The notes under the pieces are model-generated. The model was not told where the DNA came from and made no database searches. It was given only the letters and a program-made list of their open reading frames with translations. A stretch of 64,000 bases of DNA from Brevundimonas pishanensis (lineage in GTDB: Bacteria > Pseudomonadota > Alphaproteobacteria > Caulobacterales > Caulobacteraceae), in NCBI RefSeq assembly GCF_022750635.1, contig NZ_JAJKBG010000001.1, positions 62,001 through 126,000 on the forward strand, written 5' to 3'. A program made the position numbers and the translations under genes. Shown in pieces: positions 1-7,321 of this stretch. Within the stretch, counting starts at the first letter, position 1; the number at the start of each line of letters is the position of its first letter.

Positions 1-741
1 GGTATGAACGCCCAGATCCTTGCGATCGAACAAGGCGGCACAAACCGCATCCGGCAGGGCCCCGATGCCCATCTGAAGCGTCGAGCCATCCTCGATCATA
101 TCGGCGATGATTGCGCCGATGGCCTCGTCCGCAGGTGCCATCGCAGCCTTGCCCGACTCGATCAGCGGGACATTGTTTTCCACGATGGCCGTCACTTCGG
201 AGATGTGGACGCGGGTATCGCCGCCCACACGCGGGAACTGGTCGTTGACCTCCAGTATCAGGCGCGCGCCGGAACGCGCGACCGGCGTGGCATAATCAGC
301 GTTCACACCGAACGAGAAATAGCCCTCGTCATCCATCGGCGAGACGGTGGTCACCAGAGTATCCACCTTGACCTGATTGACCATCACATCGGGGGCCTGC
401 TGGAAACTGGACGGGATGAACCACACGCCGTTACGGCCGGCATCGCGGCTCTGCTGCTCCAGTTTGCGCTCGATACCGCCGTGGAAGAGGCTGTACGGCC
501 GTAGGCGGTCCGTCAGTTCGTAGCGCAGGACGGTCTCACCGGCCTGCTTCATCGACAGCAGATAGTAGATGTTGACGTCGGACACCTGCCCGGCCTCGGC
601 GCGGTCCGCGAGTGCCTTAAGAAGCGCCGGCGGTTGGGATATACCGAGACCCATGGCCATTCTTGTACCGTTACCGATGAGCGCGGCGGCTTGGTCGGCG
701 GTGGTCAGGCGCTTGGCATATTCAGCCGCAAAGTCAGTCAT
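1..741 (-). CDS. Acetyl-CoA hydrolase/transferase family protein (C-terminus outside window)
   Basis: An open minus-strand frame runs from ATG at 741 to the window edge (247 codons), so the 3' part is missing. The visible part reads as the N-terminal half of the acetyl-CoA hydrolase / 4-hydroxybutyrate CoA-transferase family: an early segment MAMGLGISQPPALLKALA, a central TTVSPMDDEGYFSFGVNAD block and, near residue 230, the family hallmark QMGIGALPDAV. The catalytic Glu that follows shortly after this motif lies beyond the edge. Enzymes of this family move CoA between short-chain acids in the cytoplasm. The substrate cannot be told from this half. The plus strand here also stays open by chance. 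Confidence 0.8.
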   Translation of the reverse strand, partial: MTDFAAEYAKRLTTADQAAALIGNGTRMAMGLGISQPPALLKALADRAEAGQVSDVNIYYLLSMKQAGETVLRYELTDRLRPYSLFHGGIERKLEQQSRDAGRNGVWFIPSSFQQAPDVMVNQVKVDTLVTTVSPMDDEGYFSFGVNADYATPVARSGARLILEVNDQFPRVGGDTRVHISEVTAIVENNVPLIESGKAAMAPADEAIGAIIADMIEDGSTLQMGIGALPDAVCAALFDRKDLGVHT

Positions 742-840
742 GGTCTGCCTCGGTAATCCACTGGCCGCCTAAACGGCCCAAGGTCGGTGATGACCAAATT
801 CGTAGCCGCTGGCACCGGCAGACGCCTTTTAGACCTTGGT

Positions 841-1578
841 CTATGGGGCATCCTGAAGGCGGGACATATGTACGCGCTGGCGGCGCTCGACCGCATAGGC
901 GAACAGCCACAAAAGCACTGCCCAGAAGGCACCGATGCCCCACCCCGCCAAAACATCCGTGGCCCAATGGGCTGCCAGATAGATGCGGGTGATGCCGATC
1001 AAAAGCACAACCACCACGGCCCAGCCCACGGCATAGGCTTTAACGCGCGCTCGCGGGAACGCTCGCGTCAGCATAACGCCGATGGTCAGGTAGAAAACCG
1101 TAGCCAACAGGGCATGACCGGACGGGAAGCTGGCATTGAGGGTTTCAACTACCTGATATTCCGCCGGCGGCCTCGCCCGATCAAACACAGCCTTCAGGCC
1201 CTCGGACCACGCAACTCCGCCCGCAAGCCCGAAGACCAACAATAGCGCCGACAGCTTCTTGCCGTGGACGAGCAGGAAGAAGCCAAAGATCAGGGCGAAC
1301 ACCATCAGCACGGAAATGCCGCCGAGCGACGTGACGTCTATGGCGGCCTCTCGGAGCCACCACGGCCCGCGCACCCGTTGAGGATCGTCTGCATAAGGGT
1401 GCAGCCACGTCAGGACCGACCAGTCGAAGCCTTGCTTGTCGCCACTGGCTACGCCGTCGGCGATGCTTGCGAAAAGTGCCAGCCCGCCAGCCCCTAACAA
1501 CAGAGGAGCGACAATGCCGATTTCATTACGGGCCACACGGAGGACACGGGCGGTGAAGGCAACGGGGTGTGCGGTCAT
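841..1578 (-). CDS. PAP2-family phosphatase (membrane)
   Basis: This 245-residue multi-span membrane protein carries the three signature blocks of the PAP2 superfamily: KAVFDRARPP (motif 1, K-x6-RP), FPSGHALL (motif 2) and TRIYLAAHWATD (motif 3, with His and Asp of the phospho-transfer relay). Members remove phosphate from lipid phosphates such as undecaprenyl pyrophosphate, phosphatidate or PGP at the inner membrane, and the exact substrate cannot be inferred. The N-terminus has a first hydrophobic segment at about residues 20-40 followed by a loop with WLHPYADD. It is a single gene, with nrdA divergent on its 5' side. Confidence 0.85.
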   Translation of the reverse strand: MTAHPVAFTARVLRVARNEIGIVAPLLLGAGGLALFASIADGVASGDKQGFDWSVLTWLHPYADDPQRVRGPWWLREAAIDVTSLGGISVLMVFALIFGFFLLVHGKKLSALLLVFGLAGGVAWSEGLKAVFDRARPPAEYQVVETLNASFPSGHALLATVFYLTIGVMLTRAFPRARVKAYAVGWAVVVVLLIGITRIYLAAHWATDVLAGWGIGAFWAVLLWLFAYAVERRQRVHMSRLQDAP

Positions 1579-1795
1579 AGGGCGACAACGGCTCCATTAC
1601 GCTTTGTGTTCCGTCCCGTATCGGGACGATTCCCAAGATAATTGCGACAAAACCGTGGCATAGGTTTCGCGAGGTTTGAAGCCTTTTCCTTCCCCGTTCA
1701 ACCGCAGCCTATGGCAAGCGAAAAATTAGCAAAAAACTGAATTAAAGAATTTGAAGTCGGGCCAGTCTTAACCCAAGATTTAGATGTAGCTGGTG

Positions 1796-1825
1796 TTGTC
1801 CACACAACATCTGGCGTTATCCACA
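1796..1825 (+). promoter_or_regulatory. Tandem DnaA boxes upstream of nrdA
   Basis: TTATCCACA at 1817-1825 matches the strongest E. coli-type DnaA box exactly. TTGTCCACA at 1796-1804 is a one-base variant in the same orientation, 21 bp (two helical turns) upstream. The pair ends 18 bp before the nrdA start codon. Control of ribonucleotide reductase genes by DnaA is established in E. coli and DnaA-linked transcription is known in Caulobacter. That these boxes act here is inferred. Confidence 0.6.
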
Positions 1826-1843
1826 AGTTGACGGGTTGTAGCG

Positions 1844-3730
1844 ATGGCAGGCGGCGAAGCTCTACAGACAACGGATTTTTCGGCAGTTTCTTCGGGACTG
1901 AAGGCTTTCAAGCCTCGCCTCGAAGTGGTCCCCGGTGGCCTTAAACTGGACCGCAGCCGTGACGATCTGTTGACGGATTTCGGTAAAAAGACGCTCGAAG
2001 ACCGATATCTTCTTCCGGGCGAGTCCTATCAGGACATGTTCGCCCGCGTGGCCACGGCCTTCGCAGACGATGCCGAACACGCCCAGCGCGTTTACGACTA
2101 TATGTCGAAGTTATGGTTCATGCCTGCAACGCCGGTTCTGTCGAACGGCGGTGCCGATCGTGGTCTGCCGATCTCCTGCTTCCTGAACGCGGTCAACGAC
2201 AGCCTCGACGGTATCCAGAACGTCTGGAACGAGAACGTCCAGCTGGCCTCGAACGGTGGCGGCATCGGCACCTATTGGGGCGGCGTCCGCTCCATCGGTG
2301 AACAGGTTAAGGGCGCTGGCCAAACCTCGGGCATCATCCCCTTCATCCGTGTGATGGACTCGCTGACGCTGGCCATTTCCCAAGGCTCGCTGCGTCGCGG
2401 TTCGGCGGCTGTCTATCTCGACATCCACCATCCCGAAATCGAAGAATTCCTCGAAATCCGTAAGCCGTCGGGCGACTTCAATCGCAAGTCCCTGAACCTG
2501 CACCATGGCATTTCGATCACCGACGAGTTCATGGAAGCGGTCCGTGACGGCAAGCCGTTCGATCTGCGCTCGCCCAAGAACAACGAAGTTCGCAAGACCG
2601 TCGACGCCCGCTCGCTGTGGACCAAGATCCTCGAAATCCGCATGCAGACGGGCGAGCCCTATCTGATCTTCTCGGATACGGTGAACCGCCAGTTGGCACA
2701 GCACCAGCGCGAGCTGGGTCTGTCGGTCAAACAATCCAATCTGTGCGCCGAGATCATGCTGGCCACCGGTAAGGACCACCTCGGCAACGAGCGCACCGCT
2801 GTGTGCTGCCTGTCGTCGGTCAACGCCGAGACCTTCCTTGAGTGGCGCGAAGAACCCCAGTTCATCGAGGACGTGATGCGCTTCCTCGACAACGTGCTGC
2901 AGGACTTCATCGACCGCGCCCCGTCGGCGATGTCGCAAGCCGTCTATTCGGCCATGCGCGAGCGTTCGGTGGGGCTGGGCCTGATGGGCTTCCACTCCTT
3001 CCTGCAATCGCAAGGCGTGGCGTTTGAATCCGCCATGGCCAAGTCGTGGAACATGCGCCTGTTCAAACACCTGCGCCGCGAGGCCGATAAGGCTTCCAAG
3101 CTGCTGGCCGAGGAAAAGGGCCCCTGCCCCGACGCGGCCGACCGTGGTGTGATGGAGCGTTTCTCGCACAAGATGGCGATTGCCCCGACTGCATCGATCT
3201 CGATCATCTGCGGCGGTACGTCGGCAGGTATCGAGCCGATCCCGGCCAACATCTATACCCACAAGACCCTGTCCGGCTCGTTCGCGGTCAAGAACCCCTA
3301 CCTTGAGCGTCTGCTCGAAGAGAAGGGTCAGAATACCGACGCGATCTGGAACTCGATCCTCGAACACGAGGGCTCGATCCAGCACCTCGACTTCCTCTCG
3401 GAAGACGAAAAGGGTGTCTACAAGACCGCCTTTGAACTGGATCAACGCTGGCTGATCGAACTGGCCGCCGACCGCGCGCCGGAAATCTGCCAGGCCCAGT
3501 CGCTGAACCTGTTCGTTCCGGGTGACGTGAACAAGTGGGACCTGCACATGTTGCACTGGTCGGCGTGGGAACGTGGCGTGAAGTCGCTCTACTATCTGCG
3601 CTCCAAGTCGGTTCAGCGCGCCGCTTTCGCCGGTGCCGACACCAAGGAAGAAGCCGAGTTCGATCCGAACCAACCGGACCTCTTCTCGGCCGCTCCCACC
3701 GACTACGACGAGTGCCTGGCCTGCCAATAA
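1844..3730 (+). CDS. nrdA: Ribonucleoside-diphosphate reductase, alpha subunit
   Basis: The 628-residue catalytic subunit of class I ribonucleotide reductase reduces NDPs to dNDPs. Visible key parts are GLPISCFLNAVNDS (first redox cysteine), SNLCAEI with the thiyl-radical cysteine at residue 301 and its partner Glu, TAVCCLSSVN (second redox cysteine), the tyrosine pair in KSLYYLRS (radical transfer) and a C-terminal CLAC tail that would re-reduce the active site. The protein is shorter than E. coli NrdA and has no recognisable N-terminal ATP cone, so dATP feedback through that domain is probably absent. No nrdB follows, so the radical subunit must be encoded elsewhere. Two DnaA boxes precede it. 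Confidence 0.95.
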   Translation: MAGGEALQTTDFSAVSSGLKAFKPRLEVVPGGLKLDRSRDDLLTDFGKKTLEDRYLLPGESYQDMFARVATAFADDAEHAQRVYDYMSKLWFMPATPVLSNGGADRGLPISCFLNAVNDSLDGIQNVWNENVQLASNGGGIGTYWGGVRSIGEQVKGAGQTSGIIPFIRVMDSLTLAISQGSLRRGSAAVYLDIHHPEIEEFLEIRKPSGDFNRKSLNLHHGISITDEFMEAVRDGKPFDLRSPKNNEVRKTVDARSLWTKILEIRMQTGEPYLIFSDTVNRQLAQHQRELGLSVKQSNLCAEIMLATGKDHLGNERTAVCCLSSVNAETFLEWREEPQFIEDVMRFLDNVLQDFIDRAPSAMSQAVYSAMRERSVGLGLMGFHSFLQSQGVAFESAMAKSWNMRLFKHLRREADKASKLLAEEKGPCPDAADRGVMERFSHKMAIAPTASISIICGGTSAGIEPIPANIYTHKTLSGSFAVKNPYLERLLEEKGQNTDAIWNSILEHEGSIQHLDFLSEDEKGVYKTAFELDQRWLIELAADRAPEICQAQSLNLFVPGDVNKWDLHMLHWSAWERGVKSLYYLRSKSVQRAAFAGADTKEEAEFDPNQPDLFSAAPTDYDECLACQ

Positions 3731-3853
3731 GGTTTGGGTCCACATTGTGTACAACTGGCGCCGCTCGGGAACTTGCTCTCGGGCGGCGTCGTTCGTTTGT
3801 CAGGAGGCTGCTATCGGGATACTGATGGTATGCGTAAGGACTGGGAGGCGAAC

Positions 3854-4636
3854 ATGCGTCGGCTGGTGCTGGGCAAAATCCGTACCGGACAGGTTCCGCA
3901 AGCGATTGCTGGGTGCCTCTGCATCGCATCCGTCTCGCTGGGCGGGACAGAAGCGATGGCCCAATCTCTCGCGTCTTCCCAAGACTGGTCTGTGACGCTG
4001 GATCGTCGCTCTCTTGGCGACCTTCCCTCCTCGCAAGCCTGGCGTGAAGAGCGTGTGGCGCTTAGCACCGCTTCGGGTGACCGCTGGACGGTTCGCCATG
4101 CCAACTCCGTCGATACGCCGCTTGCTTTCAGCCGACCGGACACGCGCGACCGCGAAGTCGCCGTGGAATGGCGTCACGACTGGACGGCGCTGCACGAAAC
4201 GTCGCCTTCAGGTCTGGAACTGTCGGTCTCGCCCCATGCCGGATTTGACTGGAACCCCCGGGGTTCATCGCCTGTCGCAGGGGCGACGGTGCGCGTGGGT
4301 CGCGGCCTTGACCGATTGGCTCCCGACGGTGACGAAGCTTTTGGTCAAAAGGCGCGCTGGTATGTTTTCGCCTCGGGCTCCAAGCGCGCTGTCGGCTATA
4401 ATTTCACCAGGCAGCGTGATGGCGGGTTTGCCAATGAAGGGCTGAGCCACGATCTGGGATCCAGCGCCATGGGCGATGCCGCTATTGGTGTCGCCTGGCG
4501 CAAGGGCCCGATCCAAAGCTCGGTGGGCCTGTCCTATCGCGAAGTCGAGATTGACGGCCTGCGCGGCTATGGCGGGCTCAAGACAGACGTTGGCGAAGGC
4601 GTCCTCGCCTTCCAGCTTTCGATCCGGCCGCAATAA
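3854..4636 (+). CDS. Exported beta-barrel-like protein, possibly LpxR/DUF2219 type
   Basis: The ATG at 3854 follows GGGAGG by five bases and begins a signal peptide ending AMA, so it is preferred over upstream in-frame starts. The mature part (about 225 residues) is rich in alternating polar and hydrophobic strands and ends in an outer-membrane-like strand (VLAFQLSIRPQ). The segment from WYVFASG through AVGYNF to YREVEIDG loosely resembles the C-terminal half of lipid A 3'-O-deacylase LpxR (DUF2219), but I cannot identify its catalytic residues. It lies 123 bp after nrdA and its stop codon abuts a hairpin shared with the convergent ggt. The function is uncertain. Confidence 0.6.
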   Translation: MRRLVLGKIRTGQVPQAIAGCLCIASVSLGGTEAMAQSLASSQDWSVTLDRRSLGDLPSSQAWREERVALSTASGDRWTVRHANSVDTPLAFSRPDTRDREVAVEWRHDWTALHETSPSGLELSVSPHAGFDWNPRGSSPVAGATVRVGRGLDRLAPDGDEAFGQKARWYVFASGSKRAVGYNFTRQRDGGFANEGLSHDLGSSAMGDAAIGVAWRKGPIQSSVGLSYREVEIDGLRGYGGLKTDVGEGVLAFQLSIRPQ

Positions 4637-4664
4637 AAAGGGCCGGATAATCGATCCGGCCCTC
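4633..4664 (-). terminator. Rho-independent terminator of ggt
   Basis: A perfect 9-bp stem (GGGCCGGAT / ATCCGGCCC, 4640-4662) with a 5-nt loop is followed on the minus strand by TTTTTATT. It lies just after the ggt stop and overlaps the end of the convergent gene. Confidence 0.8.
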
Positions 4665-4672
4665 CTCCAATC

Positions 4673-6424
4673 TTACTGCGTGAGTGCAACGCCCTCACGG
4701 CGGGGATCGGCCCCACCGTCCCAGCGTCCGTCGCGCCAGATCGCCCCGTGGAGGCCCGAGGTCTCGGTCGCATTGGGGCGCAACTCCATGCCCGCAGCCT
4801 TCAGCGCATCACGGATTTCCGGCGAAATCTGATCGGTATCAGCCCCCACCATCGCGCCGCGCACCACCAGGTTAGGCAAGGCAACGGCGTCCTGCATGGT
4901 CATGTCCCACTCGACCACACCGACCAGCGCCTTTGCCACATAGGCTAGAATCGAAGAACCACCGGGCGATCCGATAGCGCCGACAAGATTACCCTCGCGA
5001 TCCAGAATGATCGTCGGGATCATGGACGAGCGCGGACGCTTGCCCGCTGCGACAGCGTTCGGTGCAGGATGCCCGTCCTCCAGCGGAGTGAACGAGAAAT
5101 CGGTAAGCTGGTTGTTGAGGAAGAAGCCGCCCGCCATGCGCCCCGAGCCGAAGTATGATTCCACCGTGGTGGTCATACTGACGGCATTACCCTCGGCGTC
5201 GACCACCACGAAGTGGGTCGTGCCCGCAGGCTCTAGTGTCGCATCCGACAGTTGCGGGGCGGAACCGGTCGGGCGACCTGCCGCAACCGGACCGTTCACC
5301 TGCGGAGCCAACGCTGCGCGTTCGGCAATATAGTCATCGGCGAGCAGCCCTGCCACAGGCACGCCCACAAAGTCGGCATCGCCCACGTAGCGGTCGCGGT
5401 CGGCGTACATGAGCCGCTGCAGACGACCTAGCGCGACCCAGGCCTCGGGGCTGTCCTTGCCCTTGGCCAGATCGGGAGTCTTTTCGGCCATACCGAGGAA
5501 CTGCAGCATGGCCACGCCGCTGGACGGCGGAGCGGGCACACAGACCACATAGATGCGATAGGGACGGCAAAGCGGATCGCGGCGCAGCGGACGATAGTTC
5601 GCGAAGTCCTGCATCGACAGCCCACCCGGGCGCGGTTGGGCGTGCGTGGCGGCGATCATCTGCTGGGGCAACTCGCCCTCATAGAAGACACTCGGCCCCT
5701 CAATGGCCAGACGGCGCAGGGTCTGGGCATATTCCGGATTTCGAAGGGTATCACCTGCCTGATAGCGGGTGCCGTCGGCCTTGGTGAAAAAGCGGGTGGC
5801 CCATTCGCTGACGGCCTGATTGCGGCCCGCATTGATAAAGCTTGCCAGACGCGGTGAAACGGTGAACCCGCCGTCCGCCAGTTGTTCAGCCTCGGCGAAC
5901 AACTGGTTCCAGCCTAGTTTGCCGTGCTCTTTCTGGGCCATGCCCAGCATAGCCACCACACCCGGTACGCCCGTCGAGCGGCCCGACAACACAGCATCGG
6001 TGAAATCCAGCGGTTTGCCGTCTTCATAAAACAGTTCGGGCGTCGCGGCGGCAGGGGCCATCTCGCGACCGTCATAGGAATGGAGCTCCGCGGTCTTGGC
6101 GTCGTAGACCATCATAAAGGCCCCGCCGCCCAGGCCCGACGACTGGGGCTCGACGAGGCTCAGGGTCGCCTGAATGGCAACGGCCGCATCCACCGCCGAA
6201 CCACCGGCGCGCAGAACCTTCATCCCCGCCTCGGCGGCCAGCGGGTTTGCCGCCGCGACAAACGGGCCGCGCGCGGGTTGCGCTGCAGGTGCTTCAACAG
6301 GGCGGACGGCTTGATCGGCCGCTAGCGCGAAAGATGGGGTCGAAATCGCCGCCAGCGCCAAAATCGTCGCGGAAAGAGCAGTCTTGCGCGTGCTCCCGCG
6401 TGTCCGGTCAAAAAATGCCGTCAT
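4673..6424 (-). CDS. ggt: Gamma-glutamyltransferase (periplasmic)
   Basis: The 583-residue precursor has a signal peptide of about 35 residues ending SFALA and GGAG nine bases before the ATG. It belongs to the N-terminal nucleophile hydrolases. The proenzyme self-cleaves before the nucleophilic threonine, here T402 in AGTTHFVVVD, giving large and small subunits. Further family blocks are SSGLGGGAFMMVYD, LNNQLTDFSF and GSPGGSSI, which forms the oxyanion region. The enzyme cleaves the gamma-glutamyl bond of glutathione and transfers or hydrolyses it in the periplasm. It stands alone, between a convergent gene and a tRNA. Confidence 0.95.
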   Translation of the reverse strand: MTAFFDRTRGSTRKTALSATILALAAISTPSFALAADQAVRPVEAPAAQPARGPFVAAANPLAAEAGMKVLRAGGSAVDAAVAIQATLSLVEPQSSGLGGGAFMMVYDAKTAELHSYDGREMAPAAATPELFYEDGKPLDFTDAVLSGRSTGVPGVVAMLGMAQKEHGKLGWNQLFAEAEQLADGGFTVSPRLASFINAGRNQAVSEWATRFFTKADGTRYQAGDTLRNPEYAQTLRRLAIEGPSVFYEGELPQQMIAATHAQPRPGGLSMQDFANYRPLRRDPLCRPYRIYVVCVPAPPSSGVAMLQFLGMAEKTPDLAKGKDSPEAWVALGRLQRLMYADRDRYVGDADFVGVPVAGLLADDYIAERAALAPQVNGPVAAGRPTGSAPQLSDATLEPAGTTHFVVVDAEGNAVSMTTTVESYFGSGRMAGGFFLNNQLTDFSFTPLEDGHPAPNAVAAGKRPRSSMIPTIILDREGNLVGAIGSPGGSSILAYVAKALVGVVEWDMTMQDAVALPNLVVRGAMVGADTDQISPEIRDALKAAGMELRPNATETSGLHGAIWRDGRWDGGADPRREGVALTQ

Positions 6425-6601
6425 AATCCATACTCCTACCGCGCGATGACAGACTTATGCCTAAGGCTTGATGCGAGTTCCGCCAACCCAAGATTTTCTT
6501 TCGCTTTTTTCGATTTTCCTATTGCCATTCAAAATCTCAAAAGCTAGATAGCCCTCCTCGCCGCGGGGCACTGACCCACGGCGGAGACGAAAGTCTAAAA
6601 C

Positions 6602-6678
6602 GCACCCGTAGCTCAGCTGGATAGAGCATCAGACTACGAATCTGAGGGTCAGGAGTTCGAATCTCTTCGGGTGCGCCA
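6602..6678 (+). tRNA. tRNA-Arg (anticodon ACG)
   Basis: The 77-nt cloverleaf has a perfect 7-bp acceptor stem (GCACCCG / CGGGTGC), G discriminator and encoded CCA, a D arm AGCTCAGCTGGATAGAGC, anticodon stem TCAGA/TCTGA with loop CTACGAA (anticodon ACG, read as inosine-CG) and a T loop TTCGAAT. It decodes CGU/CGC arginine codons. Confidence 0.97.
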
Positions 6679-6720
6679 TCTTTCTCTTCGCAAGAAGAGC
6701 GGCAGCGGTAAAACGCTCCC

Positions 6721-6766
6721 AAACAAAAACCCCGCTCCTGATATCGTCAGGGCGGGGTTTTTGTTT
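6721..6766. terminator. Bidirectional terminator between tRNA-Arg and the sulfatase unit
   Basis: A long symmetrical hairpin (AAACAAAAACCCCGC against GCGGGGTTTTTGTTT, with inner CCTGA/TCAGG pairing) carries a T tract on both strands. It can end the tRNA transcript on the plus strand and the two-gene sulfatase unit on the minus strand. Confidence 0.85.
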
Positions 6767-6772
6767 GTTCGG

Positions 6773-7312
6773 CTATCCCGTCACCCAAGTCTGGGCGAAG
6801 TCGGTCGCGTCGTCCATCTGCCGCGTCAATACGCCGAGCCACCCGCCACTCCAAGTGCCATAGGCCGCAGTGCCGTCGGGGCGTTCCAGTTTTTCCGGCA
6901 AGGTCCGCATGAGATAGACCGTATTCTCACCGAGCCCATACGCACGTCCCATATCGCGGAACTCGTCCCCGTCCATTTTGAAGACGGCCTTGCCGTCTCG
7001 CGCCAAGGTCACTTCGGTGATGTTGTGCTCGGATAGAGCGTCCGCGGATTGGAACATGACCCTAAACAAATCCACGGGCGCGGCATTACCGACGTCGCGC
7101 AGGTCGAGCGTGACCCTGGAAGGATGCAGCAGTCCGGTGCGGTAGGCATATAGGGTGGCGACCTCGTTGCGATGATCATCGTCCAGTTTGCGGTCCACCG
7201 GCAAGAAAACCGTGAGATTATAGATCACCACCGCCGCCACAGCCGCGATCGCAATCCCCAGCGCGACCAGCCAGGGTTTTGCGCGTGATGACTTATCGTG
7301 TGAGCCTACCAT
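6773..7312 (-). CDS. Unrecognised membrane-anchored protein, partner of the sulfatase
   Basis: The 179-residue protein has a short basic N-terminus, one hydrophobic segment at about residues 14-35 and a soluble, presumably periplasmic domain of about 140 residues. I do not recognise the fold; visible features are VDRKLDDDHRNE just after the membrane segment and a C-terminal WSGGWLGVLTRQMDDATDF. A strong ribosome-binding site GGAGGAG lies directly after the sulfatase stop, and only 9 bp separate the genes, so they are co-transcribed and probably act together. It may be a substrate or partner subunit of the sulfatase, but that is inference from position alone. Confidence 0.7.
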   Translation of the reverse strand: MVGSHDKSSRAKPWLVALGIAIAAVAAVVIYNLTVFLPVDRKLDDDHRNEVATLYAYRTGLLHPSRVTLDLRDVGNAAPVDLFRVMFQSADALSEHNITEVTLARDGKAVFKMDGDEFRDMGRAYGLGENTVYLMRTLPEKLERPDGTAAYGTWSGGWLGVLTRQMDDATDFAQTWVTG

Positions 7313-7321
7313 TTACTCCTC

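Noticed and set aside
1768..1782. CtrA site before nrdA
   Set aside because: TTAA-N7-TTTA deviates from TTAA-N7-TTAA in the second half, and such matches are common in AT-rich promoter DNA.
2111..3754. Long open frame antisense to nrdA
   Set aside because: It mirrors the codon structure of nrdA in a GC-rich genome and has low-complexity His/Arg/Gly content with no family features. Similar frames antisense to the TonB receptor, ahcY, atpD and atpA were rejected for the same reason.
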